From Allacma fusca (lineage: Eukaryota; Arthropoda; Collembola; Symphypleona; Sminthuridae), in the NCBI GenBank assembly GCA_947179485.1, contig OX359249.1, positions 9,362,001 to 9,426,000 on the forward strand: a stretch of DNA of 64,000 bases. The letters run 5' to 3'. Below are positions 24,617 through 37,529 of the stretch, one piece after another. The position numbers and the translations under genes are program-made. Below the pieces are notes generated by a model. It was not told the DNA's origin. It saw nothing but the letters and a program-made list of their open reading frames with translations, and searched no databases. Within the stretch, counting starts at the first letter, position 1. The number at the start of each line of letters is the position of its first letter.

Positions 24617-26744
24617 CAGGGATGTCAATTTCCAATTTTGTGATTACAATTAACGATTAACGATTACTTCGAAAACAAAATGAATTTATAATTACAATTA
24701 ATGATTAATGGCTTATAACTACTAATTAATAATCACGATTAACGATTACTTTGAAAATAGCATTCACTGATGATTACAATTAACGATTACTTTAAAAATA
24801 TTATTCACTGATGATTACAATTAACGATTACTTTGAAAATATTATTCACTGATGATTACAATTAACGATTACTTTAAAAATAATTTTCATTGATGATTAC
24901 AATTAACGATTACTTTAAAAATAATTTTCATTGATGATTACAATTAACGATTACTTTAAAAATAATTTTCACTGATGATTACAATTAACGATTACTTTAA
25001 AAATAATTTTCACTGATGATTACAATTAACGATTACTTTAAAAATAATTTTCATTGATGATTACAATTAACGATTAACGATTATTTTTGAAAATAAATTA
25101 ATTGAGGATTGGAATTAACGATTATTTTGAAAATTAATTAATTGAGGATTGCAATTAACGATTACCTTTTAACAAAATATTTAATTGTCGATTACAATTG
25201 TTAATGATTACAATTATTGTTTATTTTTTTAAACATTTAATTGTCGATTACAATTATTATTTTTTTTAACATTTAATTGTCGATTACAATTATTGTTTAT
25301 TTTTTTAGACATTTAATTGTCGATTACAATTATTGTTTATTTTTTTAGACATTTAATTGTCGATTACAATTATTGTTTATTTTTTTAGACATTTAATTGT
25401 CGATTACAATTATTGTTTATTTTTTAGACATTTAATTGTCGATTACAATTATTGTTTATTTTTTTAGACATTTAATTGTCGATTACAATTATTGTTTATT
25501 TTTTAGACATTTAATTGTCGATTACAATTATTGTTTATTTTTTTAGACATTTAATTGTCGATTACAATTATTGTTTTTTTTTAACATTTAATTGTCGATT
25601 ACAATTATTGTTTTTTTTTTTACATTTAATTGTCGATTACAATTATTGTTTTTTTTTTAACATTTAATTGTCGATTACAATTATTGTTTATTTTTTTAAC
25701 ATTTAATTGTCGATTACAATTATTGTTTATTTTTTTAACATTTAATTGTCGATTACAATTATTGTTTATTTTTTTAGACATTTAATTGTCGATTACATTA
25801 TTTATTATAATTAATGATAAGCAAAATGACCGTTCAGAACGGACAGACGTCACCTAGGTTTTACATATGATATAGATTATATTTTGGTAGTCTTAAAATA
25901 AATCTTAGCTTCAATTTGTGAGACTTAATATCAGACCATTGCTATGAACCTGTAGTAAGTAAGTAGTAACTGCATATGATACAGCAACAAAAATAATTAT
26001 TTTATATGGTTACCAGTATCTTTTTAAAGTAAATTATTTTTTTACAAGTTTATAATGCGCAAGATTTTGGGCTTAACGTGTCTAACATGATCAGGCGAGA
26101 CAAATTATTGAAAAACTGTCCCATTTCGAATTCCGTATTTTATATTAAGATTAATGACTACTTTATGAAAAAAGGGATTGATGATTGCGATTACAAAATA
26201 CTTGCAGCTAAAATATCAGTTCCGATTACAATTATTACACATTACTTCTTGTTAAATCTACACTTCCGATTACAAATTACTTCTTGTTAAATCTACACTT
26301 CAGATTACAACTTACTTCTTGCTAAATTTTGAATTTCATTTACAATTAACGATTAATCATTTATAATTTAATAATTGATGATTAAAATTGATTATTGAAA
26401 ACGGTAAATTGATGATTACAATTGATGATTAAAATTGATTATTGAAAACGGTAAATTGATGATTACAATTGATGATTGATTTTTGAAAAAGATTAATTGA
26501 TGATTAAAATTGATGATTGATTTTTGAAAAAGGTTAATTGATGATTAAAATTGATGACTGATTTTTGAAAAAGGTTAATTGATGATTAAAATTGATGATT
26601 GATTTTTGAAAAAGGTTAATTGATGATTACAATTGATGATTATTTCAAAAAATCCAAGCTGACTAAATTAACGATTGATGATTAATAATTAGTAATCATT
26701 AATCGTTAATCATTAATCGTGATTATTAATCGTTGACATCCCTG
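24617..26744. mobile_element. Non-autonomous hAT-like element, 2,128 bp
   Basis: The element begins CAGGGATGTCAA and ends TTGACATCCCTG, a perfect 12-bp terminal inverted repeat. It is flanked on both sides by the same 8 bp, GGAATTAT (24609-24616 and 26745-26752). An 8-bp duplication and CAGGG-type termini are hallmarks of the hAT superfamily. No transposase frame is present. The interior is almost all tandem arrays built on GATTACAATT: a 41-bp array at about 24730-25080, a 40-bp array at about 25150-25800 and a third, about 41-bp array at 26340-26640. It must have been mobilised by a transposase encoded elsewhere. Confidence 0.9.
25150..25800. repeat. 40-bp tandem array inside the hAT-like element
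   Basis: Around fifteen copies of a 39-40-bp unit containing TTTAATTGTCGATTACAATT followed by ATTGTTTATTTTTTTAGACA, varying mainly in T-run length. The GATTACAATT core is shared with the 41-bp arrays on either side, so all three probably derive from one sub-terminal motif. Confidence 0.9.
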
Positions 26745-26752
26745 GGAATTAT

Positions 26753-29700
26753 TATTTATTATGGGATGCATTACTACTATTCAGTTTTTAGGATTTGTAG
26801 AGGCATTTGCGGAAATATAGATTATTTCAAATTCACAGGTGAATGCTAGGTAGTTCTTTCAAACGGAAGAATTTTTTAAATAGAGCACATAAAATATTAC
26901 AAAATTGGCATCCATCCAATTTTATAAGACTTTCGTAGGAACAAACTTGAATTTTTTTTAGCAATCCAAAGGCATGGGTACCATTAATTATTTATATCAA
27001 AGTAGCCTTATAATAATTACTAGTAGACATAAACATTGAGTCTGCCCTGTCGGACAAAGTGAAAACTCTCCCAGGTCAGTAATAAATTCTAGAAAACAGT
27101 TGAGGATTGCTTAACACCACAGTCTCTCATTCAGTTACTCCCTCAATCGTTCATATTGCGGTGGCTGGCTATACTTCCACAGTATATGGACCCCAGTGCA
27201 GTGCTTTATCATGACTTTATGTATGCAAGTACACAAGAATATATATGCAGGTCCATGGTCTCTGTGTATACACTCTACGAGTGTACCTTCACTGAGAGGT
27301 ATGTACACAACGTGGAGTGTCTTAGGAGGAGTCCACAAACCAATTTATGAATGAAGGAGGATGCTCTTCCAGGAGCTCCAAGTAAGGCCAACGGACTAGC
27401 CGCTCTAGCAGGCCCATCCGTGAGACAAGGGCCCTAAAGGGTTTTGAATGGGGCTCCGACTATTTTAACATCCCCAGGAGTCATACACCATTTGTAGTAC
27501 AGTCACCATTACAGTAATGCTCTCTCCGTTATACTTTCGAGCATCCAAAAAATCTCAAAGCTTCCAAACGCAAATTTTTGGAGCCTTCCCTCCCGAAACC
27601 CCTAAAAAACCTCAAGGAAACATTGAGGCTCCATCCACCTCCTATGTGGAAGGGACTGAGCTCCCCAACTGCCTCTCCTCAAATAATAAAAACCATCATC
27701 CCTAGGTTCTATGATTTATGTAAACCCTCATGACAGGACCAACTCTTTACTTCCCTTCCGCTGCGGTGCATACACGTGAAACCTTCCATGGGTTCTGAAC
27801 GGAGTATTAAGTTTACAGGAGAACATGATCGGTTAAGAACCAGAAGAGGACAGTCAAGCATGCACATCTCACAAAATACAGTTCACATAATGGAAATCTT
27901 CCACTGAGCTAAGATTGTGAGATATTATATTTCATATTACTTGTACACATGGATAAAAAAAAGATATATGGGATATGTTCATAGACTTTATCCCACCTAG
28001 ACTTTATACATGGGGCTGATCCATGTATAACATTTGTATGAGACAAGTTGTTGAAGATACGGAGAGAACAGATACATTAACTGGCGATTGTATATACGAT
28101 TATACTACAGAGAGACTCAAAACATGAGAGAGAGAGAGAGTGTGTGTGTGTAAGTGTTGTAACGCTCATCTCGTAAGCATAATAGCGGAAAGGCCGGAGA
28201 AAAAGAAAAATCATTCAAGTGCTATTGCTATTGCTGCCTATGCCTTGGAAAAATCCTTATGCATCGTTGCCTCGGGGCAAGTGACGATTTTGAAAATGAT
28301 GAAGAAAACTGAGATAATTTGAGTATAAGTTGAACCCAAGGATTTGGATTCGGATACATGATTTGTTTAAGTGTATGTTACAGAGTCTCACGTGCAGGGT
28401 ATACATACAATCCTGCCGTCTCCCGTCCAAGACGGACCTTCCCACTATTACCAATCTTCAAGTCCTGCAAAATCCTAACCAATTTCCCATGCTCTCGTAC
28501 TATTCAAGACACTTGAAGATCTTTAACTTTGTAGGAGCTAATAAAGGTATTAGGAGGGTTTTTCCCTACCCTGTCCTCCCATTTACTGTTTGAAGTCATA
28601 TGTGAAGTACTAAAAGAGCCATATGTTATCTCTATATACTCGCACTTCCTGAGTAGGTTCCACGGACGTTTGGACAGATGTAAATAACATGTGTGTGTGT
28701 ATTTGTGTGTGTGGGTGCTTTTAAGTACCATGAATTAATCTTGATCGTTTAGGAGGAATTTGCAGTTGCTAAGCAATCTTTTATGCTCTAGGAATTCATA
28801 GTTGTAATCGATGGATATTTGTATCAATCCTCGACTGCAGTTTTTTACAGCTTTACAGTCTACATTCCTCCCATGGAAGGATTTCAACGATGGTGGTATG
28901 AACTGTGTGGAGAGAACTGTTGAGTGTTGAGCTATATGGAGGACAGCTGCCTTGTTTTTTTTTAAATACGCTAATAATTTAAGTGCATAGACACAAACAA
29001 GTCCATGCTCTCTTAATACTTGAGAGAGGAAGTTGTGCGAATAAGTAAATTGTTCAGGGGCTGCTTCACATTGCTACTTAAGAGTGGAATGGTAAAGTTT
29101 TGGTACCTCTCTAAACTTATTATGCGGCAGACCAATTTCCTATATACTGTGTGTGTGTAAGTGTGTGTATGTGTGTGTATAGGAGTCCCTCTATAAATTA
29201 TGCTGAGTGAGTGAGATTCTTATTCCTGTTGATGCAATGACAAGGTTACTTACTTACATTTTGCAATGCAGTAGTAGTGCAATCCACCAGAAGGTATGCA
29301 TGCCGGAGGTATGACTCCCATTGATAGTTATTTACAATGATGGCATGTATTTTTACCTCATACACATAAATACGTGTGGTACATTTTGTAAACACTGTAA
29401 TCTTATGGGTTGCAAGTTTAGTTTTTATTGCCGGCGTTACAGATTATACAGGATACTCTCGCCTTATGCACGAGACCTCACTCTCTCATAGTATATAGGA
29501 GTACCCTTATGAGAGGATAAGTTTCCATAAATGGCAATAACTTTTAGATTTTTTTCCATTTAACACACTAGTACTATTTTTTTTTCTTACACAAAGAGAA
29601 AATGACTTCCTTGTTATAAAGATATAAATTTTTCACAGGAGCTTCTAGGATTTTCTAAAATTAGCAAGGAAAAGTAATAGCTGTAGCTTATGTTACTTAC

Positions 29701-32700
29701 TTACTTGTAAATATTCGACCCTGGAAAAATTGGACGAATTTCGGAGAAAACTTCCGAACCCTTGAACCTAGTTCAATGATCAATGACGTAAAGCCAATTC
29801 CAGCACAACTCTTCTTACATGATTTCTCCCAACTCTGTATCCCCTTACTTTATGGGACATGCCTCCTTTTATTTATTTTCAACAACAATTTTTCCTTTCG
29901 GTTGCAACATACATACATATCTACGCCTTGCATAACTGTTATTTAAAATTCATGGGGGAAAATGCCCTTGGGATATTGGAAATAAGTACGTCAAGTCTGA
30001 GAATTACTGAAATCTTCCTGAACAATGAAGGACCTTTGAATCAATGAAAAACATGCTGAGGAATCGATTTTTTTTCAAATGCATACATACAAATGGTCTG
30101 ACACTACATATCTTTGGAGGATTCGGACAAGTGTGTATAATATTGCGATTGTGATGTCAGCGCCTCACTTTTTGGGGAGAAAATTGAGTGTGTAGTATCT
30201 CTTCAAAATGAAAAATATTAAATATGCGAACTGCAAACTTGGAAATAATTCTCGTCTGAAATACATACCAAGCAAAGGCAACGGTATATTAGCATAGTAA
30301 TCATATGTACTTACTATATTGTAATATTATTATTATTATTCGTGGATTTTGGAGAGGGTAAAAGTTTCTGATCAGATGAGTACTTACATATATGGGTTTT
30401 TGGTTGTACCAAACAATTACTAACACTGCGTATTAAATGTAAAGTGAATTATTAGCTCCTTTTTCGCTTATTGCAGAGGGAGAGCAAGGACTGGGAAAAC
30501 TTTAATTTGGAAGAATTTTAATTATAATGCATGCACCGTGGGTTAAAAAGCTTAAAATAAAATAATGTTAAAAATAGGATTAAGACGTTGTGAAAAAGAT
30601 TTTATCAATGGTATAATGCGTACTTTAGAAAGTCTGCACAAACAAGGGAAGGGATGCGTCCTCATGTTCCTGTGTGTGCGAATTCTGAGAATTCCGTAAT
30701 GCAAAAGGTTCCTGTCGCCGACATTAACATTTGTTCAGTTCCGGGACATTATGTGGAACCGGATTCCGTTTCTGGTGAGCCAAACCGGGTGCCCAGAAAC
30801 TCTGAAACCCCTCACCTAACCCAAGGAGGGGCGGTAAACAATATTTAATTCCCCTTTGTTTTAGCTAATCTATCTCCATTTTTTCCAAAATTTGAATCTT
30901 TACGCTAGCTCAAACTCTGTCGATAAAGTAGTCTAGGAAGTGTAGCAAAGTCAAAATATTTTTTTAAATAAGTGGACGTTTTTAATTGTTTATTTTTTTA
31001 AATTTTATTTTTTGACTATGAGTTAGTAAATATGAGTGAGCTATATGCCAGGTCCTCACATCGTATTGTCGGCATGAACGGTAAGAAAATAGACAAGCTC
31101 AGGGAAATTAGGTTTCATTGGAGCGAAAGTAAGAAAGCCAAGGGGAATCATTCTAGTCTAATATATGATCTTGCCAAGTTAAACACTGTGGTCTCGGGAA
31201 CTGCAAATGTGAGAGAAGCTGGAAATATAAAGCAAACAATCTTTCTCACATCACCCCAAATCAGGATAGTCAAAAAGTCAAAAATCAGGATAATGCTGCT
31301 CAGTGATTAAATTAAAGAATTAATAAGGGACTTGAAAAGAGATGTATATAACATATGAATCATCATTACTATCGTGTCATAGCAGAAAACCTTGATTTAA
31401 ATAATTTCTCGAGTTATTCTCAAAATTTCTTGTTTGTACAAATGAGGAGATGAGATGGAACATGGTGTAAGTCCATTTTACAAAATTGTACAGGAGAAAA
31501 GAAAAGCTTCTCACAAGCTCGTCACACTTTAAATTCAAGAGTGATAAAACATCCTATTACGTAATTAATTGCTCAACTTCCAGGTCCAATACTTTGACGG
31601 CAAATAAAAATCCCCATTTTTAAAGAAATGAACTTATTCCGTTTAGCACCACACTCTCTATTAACGTAATGCTTTCGTGAGCAAGTCAAGATAAATAAAG
31701 TAAATATTGTTATCATTGGTATATTTAACAATGCGTGTCTTACATAAAGTTTATTAAAATTTTAAAAAAACATTGTTGGCCAACATTTGGTGGTTTGATC
31801 TGTGAACTTATTTCAATATGTACCAATGAAACTTTTTGACTTGACTTATTCCATTTTGCATTTCACTGATCTAACGATCTATTGACAAAATTATTGCACC
31901 CACATATAACATTCGAATGTATACCTTTAACCTTTGTGATTTTACTCATAAATGACCCTTGCTTTAGAATCATTTAATATGAACTAAAGTGAATTTCGAA
32001 AAAATTAACTTATTCTGTTTTGCAACTCACCTCTTCATATCTATGTACAATCTCTGATACTGCAGCACTTCCTAGAATTATAGGATATACAGGTAAGAAA
32101 TTACTCCGGAGTTGTGAAGATTATGGCTTTGGACTCTGGATCCGAAATTATGAGCCTTCGAAGGCGACAAACCGATTTTTATAGCCTCTACTAGAAGATA
32201 TGAAAGGTGAATGGATTCATTTATTTGCGAAGGTTGAGGTAAGGCTTCATAAAATTCAGGGAAATGGTAAGCAAAGGAAGTTTGCGTATAAACTATAAAG
32301 TAGGTACTTTTAAGGCTCCATGTGGCCGATACCGTAAAAGTAATTACATTACAAATTACGAGGCAGTCAAATAAAATATGAGGCAAGAGTGGATTTATAA
32401 TAGTTTTATGGCCTCCCTAGCCATCCGTTTTATTTGTATACGACTCTACCTTATGTTGCAAAATTTCGTTTTTGTAATTCAGTCGATAGCAATTCGAAAT
32501 TTTCAAAAAAATGTCAAAATTTATTTTGGAGGGCAGAATGAATTCATTTTGAAACTGAAGGATGTCGGGAACACGAATTATGTTAGAAGCATCATTGATC
32601 GATAAGTCGAAGGCAAGCATTTTCAAAAGTTTTGCCTTCGAACCTTCGAAGGCCTGATTGAAGGCGATTTTACTTGAGCGTATGTAAGTATGTATCTTCA

Positions 32701-33240
32701 GTTTCAACTACTAGATTTGGTAGTGTGTGATGAAACTATATAATAATATATGTACATATATCATTCCACTTATAGAATTACTGCAGCATTAGTAGTTAGA
32801 GCAGCACATTACATCGTTCTGTACATAAGAGATTTTGTGCGTTGACAAGAAAAGGAAGTCTGGTCTGGATAATTACAACATTGATCTAACGATTATATGG
32901 GCATTTATCCCAATCTTCCAGTCGGGATTGATTACAAATAACGGTACTTAAATTTACGAGCCTTATTTCATCCCAAATGTAGTTTTGGGCGAATTTAATA
33001 CCCGATTATGATTATCACAGGAAACAATTATTATTATTTCTATCGTCAGAAGAACTTATAGAATAGATGCTAATCATTTACACCAGCAATATAATTTTTT
33101 GATTGCATATTGCACTTATTTAATCTTTTGAATTCTAATGTAACTACTACTCCATGCCAAATTTACAATTACATTTGAGGTATCGGTGAAATTAAATTAC
33201 TTCTGTCACTCTCTTGATGAGCTGTGATACGTATGACGAT
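26753..33240. other. Non-coding region between the two hAT-like elements
   Basis: No recognisable gene. GA and GT microsatellites occur at 28126-28151 and a GT run near 29145-29180. A GC-richer patch at 30650-30840 carries a 64-codon plus-strand frame, and a 92-codon frame lies at 31032-31310. Neither shows a recognisable domain or splice context. A palindromic GCCTTCGAAGGC-like motif recurs near 32150 and 32635. Confidence 0.55.
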
Positions 33241-33248
33241 GTGACTGC

Positions 33249-33739
33249 TAGGGCTTCTGTTCGGGACGGGACGTCCCGAGGTTTTCGGGACGGGACCGGG
33301 ATCGGGACAGTTTCGGGACAAAATTTTTGTCCCCATGTTATTTCGGGACTGAATCGGGACGATTTTTTTTGTCCCGAAGATTTCAGGACAAAAAAATATA
33401 CTGTACAGTATACTACTGCTGTAAAAATGAATATGTATTGGAATCGGTCCGTTTAAAATTTGTTATTCTATATATAAATATTTTGTAAAGAAAAATTACG
33501 CTATTGTTTGAGGTATTCTTGTAGAAATAAAGGAATTTGGAGCATTTCATAAGACTGGGATTATAACCGGGACGTCCCGTCCCGTGGTTTTCGGGACGGG
33601 ACCGGGATCGGGACAGTTTCGGGACAAAATTTTTGTCCCCATGTAATTTCGGGACTGAATCGGGACGAATTTTTTGTCCCGAGGATTTCGGGACAGAATT
33701 GCCACCGGGACAAAAATATTGTCCCCAGTAGAAGCCCTA
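33249..33739. mobile_element. hAT-like MITE, 491 bp
   Basis: The element starts TAGGGCTTCT and ends AGAAGCCCTA (10-bp perfect inverted repeat). It is flanked by an exact 8-bp duplication GTGACTGC at 33241-33248 and 33740-33747, which fits hAT superfamily insertion. It has no transposase. It contains two near-identical blocks of about 120 bp (around 33262-33390 and 33569-33697), each dense in CGGGAC/GTCCCG words, which makes it far more GC-rich than its surroundings. Such subterminal repeats are typical transposase-binding sites. Confidence 0.9.
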
Positions 33740-34210
33740 GTGACTGCTGAGAGATATATATAATATATAGCAATAATTTGGAATTATACTTCCTTTCCTT
33801 CCATCCTAGAGGGTTGCGTTAGCAACAATAACTGGTTAATTACGATTATACGTCAACCTTACAGGTAAGGTCTAGTCTAATCTTTCAATTATTCTTCGGA
33901 AATGCATGTTTAGCGCACTTGAGTAGATCCAATATTGACCATCAACACATTTCCTACCAGTTTCACAATTGATATCGTGAAATTTCTTATTCTCGATTTT
34001 TACTGGGACTGGGTTTATTTTAATTTAAACAATAAATTATGATTGACTTATTGTTTGTTTCATTATGAAATAGTGTATATTTTGTACTTATTTGTTTCAA
34101 TATTAAATAGTGTATATGTTGTATTTTTGTTTATTGTTATTATTTACTATTATTATTTATTGTTATTCTTTTTTGTACATTGTTATTATTTACTGCTATC
34201 ATTAATTATT

Positions 34211-34612
34211 TACTATTATTATCCAATTATTATTTATTCTTAATTATTTACTATTATTATCCAATTATTATTTATTCTTAATTATTTACTATTATTATCC
34301 AATTATTATTTATTCTTAATTATTTACTATTATTATCCAATTATTATTTATTCTTAATTATTTACTATTATTATCCAATTATTATTTATTCTTAATTATT
34401 TACTATTATTATCCAATTATTATTTATTCTTAATTATTGACTATTATTATCCAATTATTATTTATTCTTAATTATTGACTATTATTATCCAATTATTATT
34501 TATTCTTAATTATTGACTATTATTATCCAATTATTATTTATTCTTAATTATTTACTATTATTATCCAATTATTATTTATTCTTAATTATTTACTATTATT
34601 ATCCAATTATTA
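34211..34612. repeat. 38-bp minisatellite
   Basis: Ten to eleven head-to-tail copies of a 38-bp AT-only-style unit containing TACTATTATTATCCAATTAT and TATTTATTCTTAATTATT. Copies are almost identical, with a shared TTTACT/TTGACT variant in a consecutive block of three, which indicates spread by local duplication. Confidence 0.95.
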
Positions 34613-34985
34613 ATATTGTGATTATCTATTTATAATTATTAATAAACGAGTGTTTATTTATTTATTGTGATTATCTATTTATAATTATTAATAAACGAGT
34701 GTTTATTTATTGTGATTATCTATTTATAATTATTAATAAACGAGTGTTTATTTATTTATTGTGATTATCTATTTATAATTATTAATAAACGAGTGTTTAT
34801 TTATTTATTGTGATTATCTATTTATAATTATTTATTTACTGTGATTATATACTCATATTTATTTATATATTGTGATTATGTATTTATAATTATGTACTTA
34901 TTGTGATTATCTAAGTACTTATAATATTAATAAATTAGTGTTTATCTATTTACTATTATTAATTGTATATTTTATTTATTTATTT
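34612..34985. repeat. 45-49-bp minisatellite with degraded flank
   Basis: Directly abutting the 38-bp array are about five copies of a 45-49-bp unit containing TGTGATTATCTATTTATAAT and AATAAACGAGTGTTTATTTA. They differ by loss or gain of one TTTA, and trail into imperfect TTTATT/TTATTG sequence up to about 34985. Confidence 0.85.
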
Positions 34986-35580
34986 ATTATTAACAATTGT
35001 TTATTAACTTACATGTTATTAATTATTTCCTTTCTATTCTATGATTTAACTTATGTATGAAAAACTGGATATAAATCACAGAAGTACTAAAAATAGAATC
35101 AAATGCAATACATTATTGGATCCATGGTTTTGACCTTGGAATCAAATTTTGATTTCAATTTCCGGGTTTCAATTTTGTTTTGTTATAATGGACTATTTAT
35201 TTATTATTATTTAAATTTAGTTATAATTAATATGTATAGTGTCATGGACAGATTGTAAAGACTTGACACTAAAAAAAATAGGAAGTCCAAATAGTTTATA
35301 CCCATCAGATTGCTTGGGACAAATACGCATACAAATACCGGACTTCTTACATAAAAATAATAATTGAAGATAGTAATTTAAGTATTATTACTAAATACAG
35401 GTGAATTAGTGGAAGATTTATCAAATTATTATCAACTGTTCTGTAAATATAAGTAATAGTCGAGCCTTTGGCCGAATACTTCTCAATAGTGAGATTGACG
35501 TTTTTTTTAAAACGTACCAAACCCCCAAATTTTCGGCTATAAGTACATGAAAGAAATGACGAGGTTTCGTTTCAAGAATA

Positions 35581-35753
35581 GATAGATAGATAATTTATTG
35601 GTCGATTTGGCCTTAGCCCTTACAACCTGCACCGCTCAATTGCATTTACAAAATTAATAATATTATGATCATTTAGAGAGAATTTAGTAAGTGAGATTCT
35701 AAGTAAAAATATAAATTATGGAGTTACAAAACATTTCGTTAATTGGGGACATG
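35581..35753 (-). mobile_element. 5'-truncated non-LTR retrotransposon (LINE) 3' end
   Basis: Read on the minus strand, this 173-bp segment ends CCAATAAATTATCTATCTATC: a polyadenylation-type AATAAA followed by a short tetranucleotide tail, as in LINE clades that end in simple repeats rather than poly(A). It is flanked by a perfect 13-bp target-site duplication CGTTTCAAGAATA (35568-35580 and 35754-35766). The 5' truncation leaves no coding sequence, so the clade cannot be named. Confidence 0.78.
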
Positions 35754-35766
35754 CGTTTCAAGAATA

Positions 35767-37529
35767 AATATTGTTAGGTAATAGAATATAGTAATTATGA
35801 ATGATTAAATTCTTGCAGAAATCAGAACATTATTTTTTAGAAACTTATAACCCTAAATTACTTTACCGATATTACGTAGATCTCTAGAATGACCAACTAT
35901 TTTGTTGGTCATGATTCATGACTCATGAATGGTGAAGGATAGTTTTATTTCCAGAGGTACATGCGTTGTACAAACGGGCTTATCTTTTTACTCAAATGCA
36001 CAATATGGGATTTTATGTTCAACGAAGCAACGAATGCTGTTTTCAAATTTGAATTTAATAAAGGCTCGGTTTAGAGAAGTTTACCAACCTGCAGTAATAA
36101 AGTAAATTCGTGTAATCCGACAGATGGCCGAACGATTACCGTTGCCATTGCCTCTTTTAATTAATCCCCGTTGTCTGTAAGTATCTACAATATTCCGTAA
36201 CTTGCTCCACAACTTGGCATTGGGAACAGTTACAACGTTACAAGTACAATGCCGGACCGTGGTGAACTCTTCCAAGATTTTCAGAATTCAGAAATACAAT
36301 CCAGTCGTTTTTGATAACAATAGCTTTAAAAAGGAACTTAAGAAGCCCTTAGGATCACCTCCCATAGAAGAGACATTCATAATTGTGCCGAAAATATGAG
36401 TCGAGTTGAAACTACTAAGTTATTTGAAACTGTAATCATGTGTTCATAAGAGGCAGAACAACAACAGTAAACAGGATAAACTAAATGCTAGGTTCGAATA
36501 AAAAAATTATGTACATGCGGCAGATGTTTAATGAAAACATTCGAAATCAGTACAGTTTCCTTTTATTTAGTTATCACAATTCACACAGTTTCACACCTTT
36601 AACTTAAACGTACTTCGCTTGATAAAAAAAATTCAGAATTTATAAAAAATAAAATAAATATAAAGCCCATCAGAAACTCCCCGATCATACAGTAAATTCA
36701 TTTACGGCTCACTACAGTAAAACTCATTACCAAACAGTCATTCGTGATCAGTACAATAATTATCCTAATTGTAAATTATTATTCCGTTAAAATTATGTAC
36801 GTCGTAAATGTTTCTTAATGGAAGATGATTATATAAAGAGTTGAACACTTAAATTATAACATTGCACTTATGTGGGTAAAATATGGATTAACTGAGAACA
36901 ACTTCCCCGCTGGCTCGTGATAATATGTATATAGTTACTTTAACATCGATGCATTTTAAGAATCTGAGTACATAAATGACCGATATGATGGTCGACAGCA
37001 AACCAGATATAGTGTACCTGTACTTGTATAGTTTGCCTATCTTCTGTATAAAAACATTAGACATCTCTGAGACAATCAATGATTTGTGAAGCGATATAAT
37101 AAAAATTACATAGGTCATTTCCAGGAATCTAGACTAGTGGATGGGACAGATTACAATTCCTCAAATAACGATTTATGGAGACAAAACTACTTACTTATGA
37201 CTAGTGCAATAAGTCTAAAGTGAAATAAGAATATTACGAGATTCAAGCTACACAACAGTTTGACTTTTCAACCTGAGAGAAACATTACACGGCAAAAACT
37301 AATTGACATGTCTGCTTGAGTCCATAGTTTCCTACAACTAATATTTTGCTCTGACTGAGAATTACTTACTCATTATTTAAGCAAATCAAAAAAGTTAAAG
37401 GATAAAAAGCTAAATAACGTTCAGTTAGTTAAGCGCTGAAATGAGATACTAATCTGACTTAACAACTAATAAAGCGTCAAAACACCCTAAAACTAAAGTG
37501 CAGTCTTTTTAGTGGTATGTGGGAGGCGA
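35767..37529. other. 3' flank and probable 3' UTR of the PHR ligase gene
   Basis: AT-rich sequence with no coding signal. Its right half is probably the 3' UTR of the PHR gene, which stops at 37530. The first canonical minus-strand AATAAA after the stop is at 36567-36562, which would give a 3' UTR of about 0.95 kb. Confidence 0.45.
36562..36567 (-). terminator. Candidate polyadenylation signal of the PHR ligase gene
   Basis: Plus-strand TTTATT reads AATAAA on the minus strand, about 960 bp downstream of the stop. It is the first canonical hexamer I found after the stop. Variant hexamers were not excluded. Confidence 0.35.

Noticed and set aside
24617..26744. Regular repeats resembling a CRISPR array
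   Set aside because: Units are contiguous tandem copies without unique spacers, lie inside a transposon with inverted ends, and the DNA is clearly animal nuclear.
33214..33456. Gly/Arg/Asp-rich open frame
   Set aside because: It lies almost entirely in the CGGGAC repeats of the MITE, so the composition reflects the repeat rather than a protein.
34043..34243. Tyr/Ile-rich plus-strand open frame
   Set aside because: It is a by-product of TTATTA-type minisatellite sequence, with no start context or domain.
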